Shown piece by piece: positions 42,558 to 51,384 of a stretch of DNA of 61,833 nt; the first letter of the stretch is position 1; each line of letters starts with the position of its first letter. Both the position numbers and the translations under genes were made by a program. Source of the stretch: an uncultured Opitutia bacterium (GTDB lineage: Bacteria > Verrucomicrobiota > Verrucomicrobiia > Opitutales > CAJWYM01); the NCBI GenBank assembly GCA_913049555.1, contig CAJWYM010000009.1:1-61833 (forward strand), given 5' to 3'. Below the pieces are notes generated by a model. That model searched no databases and was not told where the DNA came from. It was given only the letters and a program-made list of their open reading frames with translations.

Positions 42558-45383
42558 TTATTGGAGTAAAATGAGGCGGATAGAATCTAGTCTAAGATGC
42601 GTATCTTTTAAATGATCCTGAGTGTCCTTCAACTTGTTTTCCAATTGATCAATTTCTTTGGAAGAAATGTGGTCATTCACCTTTTGTAAATGGATCAATC
42701 GATCGATCTCCTCGTTCAATTCATCGGAAGCTTGGTCTATGGAATCTTCTATAAGGATTGCTTTGTTCTTACGGGCAATATTACGAGCCTTTTTAATTTG
42801 ATTGGGTATGATTGTTTGTAAGAGCGACTTGTGTTGTTGAAGCAATTGAAGAGGTCCATTTTCCAAATGTAGATTCAATTGTGAGTGATTGAAATCTTGA
42901 GTCACTTCTTCAAACTCATGGTTGACGAGAACTCTAATAGGAGTGGGCGGTAGGAATCTATCAATATGAAGACTTTTAGGAGCTGGGCACTCAGCGATGA
43001 ATACACTCTCTATCAAAAACCCTGGTTTGCCACTTTGAGGGTAGATACAGAAGGAACTGTTGCCTTTTTCCTCTCCTAATAACATTTGAAAAGCACCTAC
43101 TACCATTGGATGATCTGCTGTAATAAATTGTATTTCATCTCGAGTAATGGCTCGCTCTCTTTTAAAGGTTATCAATATTCCCTCATTGGGAATCCCGGGA
43201 AAGGCTTCCATGTATCTTTCAGTGGGGGTCAATTTGTACAAGGAGGCGTCTAATTCCTCTGCCTTAACTCCAAATAATTCAAATAAATCTAACAAAATGC
43301 TTTCCAGCTTTTTGTTGCCATCAAGGGCTCGTATTTCTTTCACTAACAATTTAGCTTTTTTAGAATCATACGAGTTGAGCTCCAACAGTCGATCTCTTCC
43401 CGTTTCTAATTTTACTTGAAGTTCTTTTTTAAACTTTTTGGTTTTCTTAATGAGCTTTTCTAATCCCTTCAAGTCCTTAGATTTGACAATTTCTTTCAGG
43501 GATTCACCAAACTCATTGCTGTAAACACTCCCTCCAGTCAGAATACTTTTAAATGCATTCAAACCTTCGTTGTACCATCGCAATAGATATTCTGCTCCAC
43601 AACCTTGAATATAGGGAACATGGATTTGAATCGTTTCTGTTTGTCCAATCCTGTCCAATCGCCCGATTCTTTGTTCCAACAACTCTGGATTGGTTGGAAT
43701 ATCAAAGAAAATGAGATGATGGGCAAATTGAAAGTTCCGTCCCTCACTTCCAATTTCGGAACAAAGCATAATTTGCGCGCCCTCTTCCTCTGCAAAATAA
43801 GCAGCATTGCGGTCTCGTTGAAGCAGCTCTAAATCCTCATAAAATAATGCAATGTTAATGTTGATTTTATCTTTAATTGCCTCATTGATGGCGAACACCT
43901 TTTCTCGGGTTCTGCAAATTAATAGAGCTTTGGAGTCCTTGTTCTTTCTCAACCAATCTACCAGCCAATCGATTCTATCATCTGCGGAGTAATCGATGTC
44001 AGAGAGCTCCTGATGCGCATGATCGAGGTCAAATTTCAATTCCTCTTCGATATTCTCAATCGTGCTCTTTTTAGCAGAAGTGATTTCATCTAAAACAAGT
44101 TTTCTCTTGGGGAATCCTTTAATAGTAGAACGGGTATTTCTGAAAATAACTCGTCCAGTTCCGTGTTGATCCAAAAGATTTTCTATCAGCTGAGTTCTTG
44201 ATGCGGTTTTCCCGGACTCAGCCTCAGCCAGCAGTTTTTCTATCTTGTGCCTTTCGTGCTTACAAATCGTTAGAAGCAAGTCTTTTTGTTTTTCACTCAG
44301 TGCTTTTTTCTTGATAATTTCATTTGCGATCAGAGCGACCTCGTTGTAATGCAAAACTTCTTCATTGTAGAGCTCCAAGCTGTGAAAGCGGTCTGGATCT
44401 AATAATTGCAGCCTTGCAAAGTGCCCATTACCCCCTAGTTGCTGAGGAGTTGCAGTTAAGAGTAAAAGCCCCTCTGAATCTGCACTGACCTCCTTCACTA
44501 AGTCATATTCCGGACTGCTTTTTTCTGGCTCCCAATCTAGGTGATGGGCTTCATCAACAATGACTAAATCCCATTCTGCATGGATTACTTGATCAGAGCG
44601 TGAAGGATTGTTTGCCAAATAATCAAGTTGTGCAATGACCAATGCATCCTCTAAGAAAGGGTTTGTATCTGGTTGTGTCTCTTGAATGGCATGGCATCGA
44701 TCCTCATCAAAGATCTGAAAATGTAAGTTAAACTTCCGATAGAGCTCGATAAACCATTGATTTATTAAATTTTCAGGAAGTAGAATTAGGACTCGACGAA
44801 CTTGACCACTTATATAGAGGCGGTGAAGAATCAAAGCCGCTTCAATGGTTTTTCCCAACCCGACTTCGTCACAAAGCATGACCCTTGGGATTTGTTTTTC
44901 GGAAACTTCATGTGCAATGTAAAGTTGATGCGGTATTAGGTCAATCTTCGCACCTGTAAATCCTCGGTATTCAGACTCTTGGATTTGTGCATACTCTTGG
45001 TTGATCTTGTAACGAAGTTCAAAAATCTCTTTTTCATCTGTAATTCCTGCAATCAATCGATCTTGAGGCTTGCTGAAACTAATGCTGTCATTGAGCTCTG
45101 TTTCGTGTATCCGAAGGTCTTGATCTGTAAGATAGGTAAAAAGGTCGTTTTCTTCAAGAACGTCCTCAATCAGATGTTCCTTATTAGAATGATCTTTAAT
45201 GTTGTCCCCTTTACTGAATTGAACCCTTTTTAATGGGGTAGAGCTGGTTGAATAGTTTCTGGTTTCACCAGAAGCGGCGAAGTAAATGCAAACAATCCTA
45301 GGATCTACCTCTTTTACTGTTCCCATACCTAATTCAGGCTCCATTTCACTAATCCATCGTTGTCCAGATACGTATTTGATCAT
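42558..45383 (-). CDS. rapA: RapA-like SNF2 ATPase, RNA polymerase recycling factor
   Basis: A 941-residue Swi2/Snf2 ATPase. It starts SGQRWISEMEPELGMGTV, as in RapA, with Tudor-like N-terminal strands, then the helicase core: Walker A DEVGLGKTIEA (about 170), DEAHHLDW (about 277), LLLLTATPQQLGG, and C-terminal helicase motifs in CSEIGSEGRNFQFAHHL, FDIPTNPELLEQRIGRLDRIGQ. The last 300 residues include the RapA C-terminal domain. E. coli RapA (968 residues) releases RNA polymerase stalled on DNA or in tight complexes. It is transcribed divergently from HU and is monocistronic. Confidence 0.9.
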   Translation of the reverse strand: MIKYVSGQRWISEMEPELGMGTVKEVDPRIVCIYFAASGETRNYSTSSTPLKRVQFSKGDNIKDHSNKEHLIEDVLEENDLFTYLTDQDLRIHETELNDSISFSKPQDRLIAGITDEKEIFELRYKINQEYAQIQESEYRGFTGAKIDLIPHQLYIAHEVSEKQIPRVMLCDEVGLGKTIEAALILHRLYISGQVRRVLILLPENLINQWFIELYRKFNLHFQIFDEDRCHAIQETQPDTNPFLEDALVIAQLDYLANNPSRSDQVIHAEWDLVIVDEAHHLDWEPEKSSPEYDLVKEVSADSEGLLLLTATPQQLGGNGHFARLQLLDPDRFHSLELYNEEVLHYNEVALIANEIIKKKALSEKQKDLLLTICKHERHKIEKLLAEAESGKTASRTQLIENLLDQHGTGRVIFRNTRSTIKGFPKRKLVLDEITSAKKSTIENIEEELKFDLDHAHQELSDIDYSADDRIDWLVDWLRKNKDSKALLICRTREKVFAINEAIKDKININIALFYEDLELLQRDRNAAYFAEEEGAQIMLCSEIGSEGRNFQFAHHLIFFDIPTNPELLEQRIGRLDRIGQTETIQIHVPYIQGCGAEYLLRWYNEGLNAFKSILTGGSVYSNEFGESLKEIVKSKDLKGLEKLIKKTKKFKKELQVKLETGRDRLLELNSYDSKKAKLLVKEIRALDGNKKLESILLDLFELFGVKAEELDASLYKLTPTERYMEAFPGIPNEGILITFKRERAITRDEIQFITADHPMVVGAFQMLLGEEKGNSSFCIYPQSGKPGFLIESVFIAECPAPKSLHIDRFLPPTPIRVLVNHEFEEVTQDFNHSQLNLHLENGPLQLLQQHKSLLQTIIPNQIKKARNIARKNKAILIEDSIDQASDELNEEIDRLIHLQKVNDHISSKEIDQLENKLKDTQDHLKDTHLRLDSIRLILLQ

Positions 45384-45528
45384 CCCACTAACATTTCAGA
45401 ATTTCTCAGATTCTGCAATCTCAGCCTTAAAAATAAAGAAATCTCAAATTATTAAGAACTTAATTTATTAATAATTTATTCTTTAAGTACTGATTATGAA
45501 TAGTTTGTAATGTTGTGTAGCTCTTATA

Positions 45529-45551
45529 CCCCGTAAATTGGGGATTTTTTT
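45529..45551 (+). terminator. terminator-like hairpin upstream of the HU gene
   Basis: CCCC (45529-45532), GTAAATT and GGGG (45540-45543) form a short stem followed by A and seven T. It lies between the divergent rapA and HU genes, 105 bp before the HU start, where no known gene ends. It could end a small RNA or act as an attenuator in the HU leader. The short stem keeps the confidence moderate. Confidence 0.5.
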
Positions 45552-45655
45552 AGAGAAATCACTTTCAAGTATTGATTTTAGTGCATTAGCTGTTACTGTC
45601 CTACCTGAATAAGAGTTTATCTCATCTTAACCCTAACAAATCAAAATAAGACTAA

Positions 45656-45970
45656 ATGAATAAAGCTGAATTAATCGTTGAAGTACAAAAACAACTAGGT
45701 GGTGACACCTCCAAAGCTGCTGCCGAAAAAGCATTGAATGCAGTTCTTGAGTCTGTTAAAGTGGCTGTAAAAGGCGCCGGTAAAGATCTTAAGAAAGGTG
45801 TTAAATCTCTTTCTGCTGTTCAATTAGTTGGTTTTGGCACTTTTTCTGTTGCTGCTCGTCCAGCCCGTGAATCCGTAAACCCCCAAAATCCAACTGGACC
45901 CAAAATCAAAATCAAAGCTGGTAAAGTTGTAAAATTCAAACCAGGTTCTACTCTTAAAGACTTAGTCTAA
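45656..45970 (+). CDS. HU-family nucleoid-associated protein
   Basis: A 104-residue basic DNA-binding protein that bends and compacts DNA as a dimer. Residues 1-40 are the usual helices (MNKAELIVEVQKQLGGDTS, AEKALNAVLESVKVAV); the beta-arm core VQLVGFGTFSVAARPARESVNPQNPTG has the conserved Phe-Gly-Phe and arm-tip Pro. It is longer than the typical 90 residues because of a Lys-rich loop (KGAGKDLKKGVKSLSA, about 40-55) before the arm. It ends in a strong terminator and stands alone. Confidence 0.93.
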   Translation: MNKAELIVEVQKQLGGDTSKAAAEKALNAVLESVKVAVKGAGKDLKKGVKSLSAVQLVGFGTFSVAARPARESVNPQNPTGPKIKIKAGKVVKFKPGSTLKDLV

Positions 45971-45990
45971 ATTTTAGAATTTTGATCTAT

Positions 45991-46020
45991 AAAAAGCTCA
46001 CTTTTAAGTGAGCTTTTTTT
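45991..46020 (+). terminator. intrinsic terminator after the HU gene
   Basis: AAAAAGCTCACTT pairs with AAGTGAGCTTTTT around a two-base loop, followed by more T, 20 bp after the HU stop. It may also work for the convergent AraC gene that ends at 46060. Confidence 0.9.
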
Positions 46021-46059
46021 TGGTTTCAAAAACCATTCAGAGCCAAGAGGCCATTCTAT

Positions 46060-46905
46060 TTAAAGAAGATTGTGACGGGTTTCGTGAGTTTTTCGGTATG
46101 AAGTGGCCGACTGATTCGTCTGTCGTTTGAATCTTTTTGAGAAGTAGAGTCTATCTTCAAAATTTAGTTGATATGCAATTTCACTAATAGATAAATTGGT
46201 CTCTACTAAAAGTCGGCGCGCTTCTTGGATTTTTTTATCATTCAAATAGTTTTGTGGAGATTTACCAAAATAGTTTTTCCAATATTTTCTGAATGCTGAG
46301 TAACTAATATTGTGCGCTTTAGCTAGTTCTTGAAAGTTATTAGGCTGGTCTAAATTTTTGTCTATTTTATCTTTTAGTTTTTCAAGTTCATTATAATAGG
46401 GTTTGTTTTCAGATTTAGTTGAAGTTCTTATACTTTCTAAGATGCTATTTTCACAGATTCGATCAATCAAATCGATGACACCTTCCGAATTTCTGTCTTT
46501 TAGTAAGAGGGAAAGCTTTTCAAAATTTTTTTCAACTGCGGTCTCATTTTGAATAGGCCAGTGTTTTCGCCCGCTTTTGTAGAGCCCCGAATCCTCAAAA
46601 ACATCTCTAGTATAGAGTGGATACATGAAATAAACCTCTTTCCATTTTTCTCCTTCACCAGGACCATAACTGTAAGAAAATTGATCACATTGGGTAATTA
46701 AATAGGGAGCTTGGATTGCATAAATTCCTGTTTCATCTCTATAGGTGCCAGAGCCCTCTAGAATAAATGAAAAATTAATTGTATTGAATGGATTTTCGTA
46801 AATGAAATTCTGATTCGTTTTCGAACAAGATCCGATGTTACTGATTTGAAACTTCGAAGGATATTTTCTTTCTAAATGAGCTAAATGGCATGTCAATAAT
46901 TCCAT
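46060..46905 (-). CDS. AraC-family transcriptional regulator
   Basis: A 281-residue regulator. The N-terminal part (FSFILEGSGTYRDETGIYAIQAPYL) has the cupin-like sensor pattern and the C-terminal 95 residues the AraC double helix-turn-helix (ISYSAFRKYWKNYFGKSPQNYL, then ISEIAYQLNFEDRLYFSKRFKRQ). It is divergent from the ThuA-like and Gfo/Idh/MocA gene pair across 82 bp and likely controls them. The inducer is unknown; a sugar is likely. Confidence 0.82.
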   Translation of the reverse strand: MELLTCHLAHLERKYPSKFQISNIGSCSKTNQNFIYENPFNTINFSFILEGSGTYRDETGIYAIQAPYLITQCDQFSYSYGPGEGEKWKEVYFMYPLYTRDVFEDSGLYKSGRKHWPIQNETAVEKNFEKLSLLLKDRNSEGVIDLIDRICENSILESIRTSTKSENKPYYNELEKLKDKIDKNLDQPNNFQELAKAHNISYSAFRKYWKNYFGKSPQNYLNDKKIQEARRLLVETNLSISEIAYQLNFEDRLYFSKRFKRQTNQSATSYRKTHETRHNLL

Positions 46906-46913
46906 ATATTATA

Positions 46914-46967
46914 TCGTATAATCCATTTATATATATTTGTAAATAAATTATATTATCAATTCGTATA
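46914..46967. promoter_or_regulatory. direct repeat TCGTATA in the divergent promoter region
   Basis: TCGTATA occurs at 46914-46920 and 46961-46967, 47 bp apart, in the shared upstream region of the AraC gene and the ThuA-like gene. AraC proteins often bind direct half-sites. In this very AT-rich region the repeat could be chance. Confidence 0.3.
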
Positions 46968-46987
46968 TATTGGATATTTTAAGAATT

Positions 46988-47707
46988 ATGAGGAAAGCAT
47001 TGATTGTTTACGGTGGCTGGGAGGGTCACGAACCCGATAAAATGGCAGCATCTTTTTCCAAGATCTTACAAGCTGAGGACTTTGAGATAGATCTTTCTGA
47101 TAATTTGAAGTCTTTTTCAGATCCGGATTACTTAAGCACATTAGATCTAATCGTTCCAATTTGGACTATGGGAGAAATTGAGTCTACTTGGGTGAATCAT
47201 GTTGCAGAAGCGGTTGCCGATGGAGTTGGAATCGCAGGATGCCACGGAGGGATGTGCGATGCTTTTAGAAAAGAAGTGGTTTGGCAATTTATGACGGGTG
47301 CGAATTGGGTCTGTCACCCAGGTGGGGATCGGGTGAATTATCGGATCCATATTTCTAATACAAGCAGTTCACTCGTGGAGGGAATTCCTGATTTTTCAGT
47401 TTGTAGTGAGCAGTATTATCTTCATGTAGATCCAGCGATCGAGGTATTGGCTACCACCCGATTCCCAAGCGAAAAATGGTATCATTCCTCAAATAAAGAA
47501 GTGGATATGCCTCAAGCATGGACCAAAAAGTGGGGAGTGGGTCGGGTCTACTACAATGCTCTGGGTCACAATGCAGAGATCTTTGATATTCCTGAAGCTA
47601 AAGAAATGATGAGGCGAGGATTTCTATGGGCTGCCCAAGGAAAAGAGCTTGCGATTCGTGAGAATCGGAACGGAGACGAATATCGCAGTGAAGCAAAGGG
47701 GATGTAA
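46988..47707 (+). CDS. ThuA-like (trehalose utilisation) domain protein
   Basis: A 239-residue cytoplasmic protein of the ThuA family (class-I glutamine-amidotransferase-like fold). It begins KALIVYGGWEGHEPDKMAASF and includes IAGCHGGMCDAFRKEVVWQFMTG, NYRIHISNTSSSLVEGIPDF and the GVGRVYYNALGHNAEIFD ending typical of ThuA proteins. ATG 46988 is preferred to the TTG at 46970. ThuA proteins are linked to disaccharide catabolism, often beside Gfo/Idh/MocA oxidoreductases as here (5 bp to the next gene). Reaction unclear. Confidence 0.87.
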   Translation: MRKALIVYGGWEGHEPDKMAASFSKILQAEDFEIDLSDNLKSFSDPDYLSTLDLIVPIWTMGEIESTWVNHVAEAVADGVGIAGCHGGMCDAFRKEVVWQFMTGANWVCHPGGDRVNYRIHISNTSSSLVEGIPDFSVCSEQYYLHVDPAIEVLATTRFPSEKWYHSSNKEVDMPQAWTKKWGVGRVYYNALGHNAEIFDIPEAKEMMRRGFLWAAQGKELAIRENRNGDEYRSEAKGM

Positions 47708-47712
47708 AAAGT

Positions 47713-48729
47713 ATGAAAATAGGAATTATTGGATGCGGAAATATAAGCTCCATTTATTTTAAAAATCTGACCAGTGGAATTTGGCCTCAATTAGATTTGA
47801 TTGCTTGTGCAGACTTGGATTTAGAGAGAGCGAAAAAATCAGCCGATGCTTTTTCTAGAGTCCAAGTCATGGACGTCCAAGATTTGATTGCAAGTTCAGA
47901 GGTAGAATTGGTGGTTAATTTAACCATCCCCCAAGCTCATTATCCGATTGCACTTCAAGTCATTCATGCAGGGAAGCATCACTACTCAGAAAAGCCGATG
48001 GCTTTGTGTGCAAAAGAATCGAAACACCTATTGGTAGAAGCTCTTAAATCTGGAGTTCAAATAGGTTGTGCTCCAGATACTTTTCTAGGAGCTGGTTTGC
48101 AAACGGCCATCGATGCAATTCAATCAGGAAAAATCGGACAAGTCGTCTCTGTAACTGGACAAATGATCTGTAGAGGACACGAGGGTTGGCACCCAAATCC
48201 AGAATTTTATTATCAAAAGGGTGGAGGTCCTTTGTTGGATATGGGTCCCTACTATTTGACAGCTATGGTGGCTATGTTTGGTAAAATCAAAAATGTAAAA
48301 GCATTCAATCGCAAAACTTTTGAGCAAAGAACCATCACCAGCCAAGCAAAAAATGGAACAATCATTCCAGTAGAAATTCCTACTCATACCACTTCATTGC
48401 TCGAGTTTGAATCTGGAGTGATTGGAACGATAGTCACCTCGTTTGATGCTCACCCGAATCCTTCAATGCCGAAAATTTCAGTCCATGGAACCAAGGGGGC
48501 CTTGGAAGTTCCTGACCCAAACACTTTTGGTGGAAAAGTCCTTTTGATCGATGAGAATAAAGAGAAAAAAACTTTAAATCTTGTCAATTCTTTCGATGAG
48601 AATAGCCGAGGCTTAGGAGTTTCAGATATGGTGAATTCTATAGAAAAAGGGGTTCTTCACCAAGCAAGTGGGGAACTTGCATCTCATATTTTGGAAGTCA
48701 TGGAAAAAATCTTATCCGAGGACGAATAG
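47713..48729 (+). CDS. Gfo/Idh/MocA-family oxidoreductase
   Basis: A 338-residue NAD(P)-dependent sugar or cyclitol dehydrogenase. The Rossmann start is KIGIIGCGNISSIYFKNL; EKPMALCAKESKHLL carries the Glu-Lys-Pro cofactor and catalytic motif; GGGPLLDMGPYYLTAM has the catalytic-site signature. The product is likely a 3-keto-sugar, as proposed for related enzymes. It follows the ThuA-like gene by 5 bp and forms a two-gene operon. Confidence 0.9.
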   Translation: MKIGIIGCGNISSIYFKNLTSGIWPQLDLIACADLDLERAKKSADAFSRVQVMDVQDLIASSEVELVVNLTIPQAHYPIALQVIHAGKHHYSEKPMALCAKESKHLLVEALKSGVQIGCAPDTFLGAGLQTAIDAIQSGKIGQVVSVTGQMICRGHEGWHPNPEFYYQKGGGPLLDMGPYYLTAMVAMFGKIKNVKAFNRKTFEQRTITSQAKNGTIIPVEIPTHTTSLLEFESGVIGTIVTSFDAHPNPSMPKISVHGTKGALEVPDPNTFGGKVLLIDENKEKKTLNLVNSFDENSRGLGVSDMVNSIEKGVLHQASGELASHILEVMEKILSEDE

Positions 48730-48798
48730 ACGATTCTGTTTCCGATATTTTAAGTATTTAAAGGAGGTTGGACTTCTGTTTTTTGAGGACAATTATAG

Positions 48799-49263
48799 TT
48801 GATAAAAACTGCACAAGTTTTAACTTATTATGGTATGGGTATACAGAATCCTCTACGTTGTATCATTTTATGGCTTCTTTTGATCGTTGCGATGATCCTC
48901 CATTTCAATTATCATGTAAGTGGAATTTTTTATGGTAAAGACCTGGCTAGACCGGATGCCACTGGGATTGTTCCATTCGGAACTCATTTGATTAGAAATG
49001 TTTTCTATCATTTGCCTATGATATGGATTCTTTTATTGGTTTTTTTCAACCATAAATTCATTCGTATCGGACTTTTTTTGATTTCCATATTGTATTCAAT
49101 TTCTCATTTATTGCATTTGATTGGTGAAATGAAAAATCCTGATTTTTCTCAAATGCCTTTGTTATTATTGACCTTGTTTATTTCAATCATTCTTAGCATA
49201 CAGCATTATAAGTATTCTAGAGTTTCTTCTATAAACAAACCTCCCGTTCTCTCCCTCTCTTAG
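48799..49263 (+). CDS. hypothetical integral membrane protein
   Basis: About 154 residues with four hydrophobic segments (LRCIILWLLLIVAMILHF, FYHLPMIWILLLVFF, IRIGLFLISILYSIS and MPLLLLTLFISIILS). The start is uncertain: TTG at 48799 has GAGGAC about 8 bases upstream, and ATG at 48835 is an alternative. It seems unrelated to the preceding oxidoreductase (69 bp gap). No family recognised. Confidence 0.6.
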   Translation: MIKTAQVLTYYGMGIQNPLRCIILWLLLIVAMILHFNYHVSGIFYGKDLARPDATGIVPFGTHLIRNVFYHLPMIWILLLVFFNHKFIRIGLFLISILYSISHLLHLIGEMKNPDFSQMPLLLLTLFISIILSIQHYKYSRVSSINKPPVLSLS

Positions 49264-49609
49264 ATTTTGTAATTTTTTGGTTTTCAGCCTTTATATTGAT
49301 TCTTGTAAAATCGGGTCTTAATCTTGAAAGGGTTCAACAATCATCCCGATATTAAATTTTTCTATCATATTCGCTATGATTTTGAGAATTTAGCTTAAAA
49401 ATGGATTGCGTGTGCTTGAACTTTTAACCACAACTCAAATCTTAAATTAGATAGACTTTTTTTAAGGTAATTGTTTTGGGTGAACGCTCGTTAAAATGAC
49501 AGATCTTGTTTAATTGCAAAGTATTGTTGCTATTTAGACCTCCAGACCTATTGTAGGATTTTATTATTTTAACAAAATAGAAGGGTCCTATTATTGATCC
49601 AAGAACATT
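49264..49609. other. intergenic, nothing recognised
   Basis: About 345 bp between the small membrane protein and the helicase gene. Presumably holds the promoter and cold-inducible leader of the helicase, but no motif can be named. Confidence 0.4.
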
Positions 49610-51355
49610 ATGATTGATTCTTTTTCTGAACTTGAATTGTCCGAAGAAATTTTAGATGCATTGGCCGATATGGATTATGTGACCCCATCACCCATACAAG
49701 CAAAAGCAATACCCCCACTTGTAGAAGGGAAGGATATTATTGGTCAAGCCCAAACGGGAACTGGTAAAACCGCTGCCTTTGCCCTTCCTTTATTGGATAA
49801 AGTAGAGGTTCAAAAGAAGCACCCTCAAGTACTCGTGCTGGCTCCAACCCGGGAGCTTGCGATCCAAGTATCTGAATCTTTCCAACAATACTCTAAGAAA
49901 AAGAAGGGATTTTTAGTGCTACCCGTCTATGGCGGACAGAGTTATAGCCTTCAATTGAAGGGATTGAGAAGAGGCGCTCAAGTGATTGTGGGCACTCCTG
50001 GTAGAGTCTTGGACCATATGGATCGGGGCACTCTTAAGGTAGATGAGTTGGCCGCTTTTGTTCTAGATGAAGCCGATGAAATGTTGAAAATGGGATTCAT
50101 TGAGGATGTTGAAAAAGTGGTTGCGAATGTTCCACCCACTTGTCAAATCGCCATGTTTTCAGCCACGATGCCCAAGCAGGTGAAAAGGATTGCAACCAAG
50201 TATCTTAAAGATCCTGAGGAAATAAAAATCCAGGCTAAAACAACAACCGTTGAGAAAATTGATCAAAGTTTTATCCGAGTCAATCATAGTCAAAAAGTAG
50301 ATGTTTTGACTCGTATTTTGGAAGCAATTGATTTTGATGGTGTTCTTATTTTTACCAGAACAAAATCTGCTACACTGGAAGTGGCTGAAAAGTTAGAAGC
50401 TCGTGGTTTTTCAGCTGCTGCCTTGAATGGAGATATGAATCAAGTGGCTCGTGAGAGAACCATTCGACAATTAAAAACCAGTAAGTTGGATATGGTTGTT
50501 GCCACGGATGTTGCAGCTAGGGGCTTGGATGTAGATCGACTTTCACTGGTTATCAACTATGACATTCCTCAAGACCCTGAGCCTTATGTTCACCGCATTG
50601 GAAGAACCGGCAGGGCTGGTAGAGAAGGTCGTGCAATTTTATTTGTAACCCCTCGTGAGGGACGGATGCTTTCTATGATTGAAAAATCGATTGGTCAGAA
50701 GATTGAGCCCATGGTTCTTCCCACCTCTGAGGATGTAGAGCTTCGTAGAATGGAGCGCTTTAAGGAAAAAGTAGTGGATGTATTTTCTCATCAGAATATT
50801 GGGTACTTCACAAAATGTGCCTATCGTTTGAGCGAGGAAATGAACATGAGTGTTGAAGAATTAGCACCCGCTTTACTTTATTTGGCACAAGAGGACCAAC
50901 CTTTACAAATACCAAAAGGTCCGGATCTTAAATTGCCCTCGAATAAGAAGGGAGAAGATCGGGGTAGAGATAGAGATCGAGGCAGGGATAGAGATCGGGG
51001 TCGCGACAGAGACTCAGGCAGAGAAAGAGATCGGGATCGTAAAAAAGGTAGAAATGATCGTGATTCGGATCCAAAGCGTTCCAGAAAAACCAAAGAATTT
51101 GGGGGTGGAGAAGACTATGATTACACGACTTATCGCTTGGCGGTTGGAAAAATGGATGACATTCAAGTTGGAAATATTGTCGGTGCGCTTGCAAATGAAG
51201 CGGGATTAGAGAGCCAATACATTAGAAATGTTAAATTGAATAAGTCCTACACACTTGTCGATCTTCCATCTGGGATGCCTAAAGAATTGATGAATCATTT
51301 GAAGGGGGTTCGTGTGGGTCAAAAGAAGATCGATTTGAAAGAATCGAAAGATTAG
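49610..51355 (+). CDS. deaD: DEAD-box RNA helicase, DeaD/CsdA type
   Basis: A 581-residue ATP-dependent RNA helicase. Motifs in order: Q motif in YVTPSPIQAKAIP, Walker A AQTGTGKT, PTRELAIQ, GTPGRVLDH, DEAD in VLDEADEM, SAT in MFSATMP, and the C-terminal ATDVAARGLDV and HRIGRTGRAGR. Residues about 443-490 are a low-complexity Arg-Asp-Gly region (repeats of GRDRDR type) likely to bind RNA. The last 70 residues (YTTYRLAVGKMDDIQVGNI) are a DbpA-like RNA-binding domain. It roles in ribosome biogenesis and cold growth. It heads a likely operon with rnhC 29 bp downstream. Confidence 0.93.
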   Translation: MIDSFSELELSEEILDALADMDYVTPSPIQAKAIPPLVEGKDIIGQAQTGTGKTAAFALPLLDKVEVQKKHPQVLVLAPTRELAIQVSESFQQYSKKKKGFLVLPVYGGQSYSLQLKGLRRGAQVIVGTPGRVLDHMDRGTLKVDELAAFVLDEADEMLKMGFIEDVEKVVANVPPTCQIAMFSATMPKQVKRIATKYLKDPEEIKIQAKTTTVEKIDQSFIRVNHSQKVDVLTRILEAIDFDGVLIFTRTKSATLEVAEKLEARGFSAAALNGDMNQVARERTIRQLKTSKLDMVVATDVAARGLDVDRLSLVINYDIPQDPEPYVHRIGRTGRAGREGRAILFVTPREGRMLSMIEKSIGQKIEPMVLPTSEDVELRRMERFKEKVVDVFSHQNIGYFTKCAYRLSEEMNMSVEELAPALLYLAQEDQPLQIPKGPDLKLPSNKKGEDRGRDRDRGRDRDRGRDRDSGRERDRDRKKGRNDRDSDPKRSRKTKEFGGGEDYDYTTYRLAVGKMDDIQVGNIVGALANEAGLESQYIRNVKLNKSYTLVDLPSGMPKELMNHLKGVRVGQKKIDLKESKD

Positions 51356-51384
51356 ATTTTGGATCGAATTATCCGTGTGAACAG

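Noticed and set aside
50940-51060. Repetitive purine-rich stretch that looks like a tandem repeat array
   Set aside because: It is the in-frame Arg-Asp-Gly coding region of the DEAD-box helicase, not a CRISPR or intergenic repeat.
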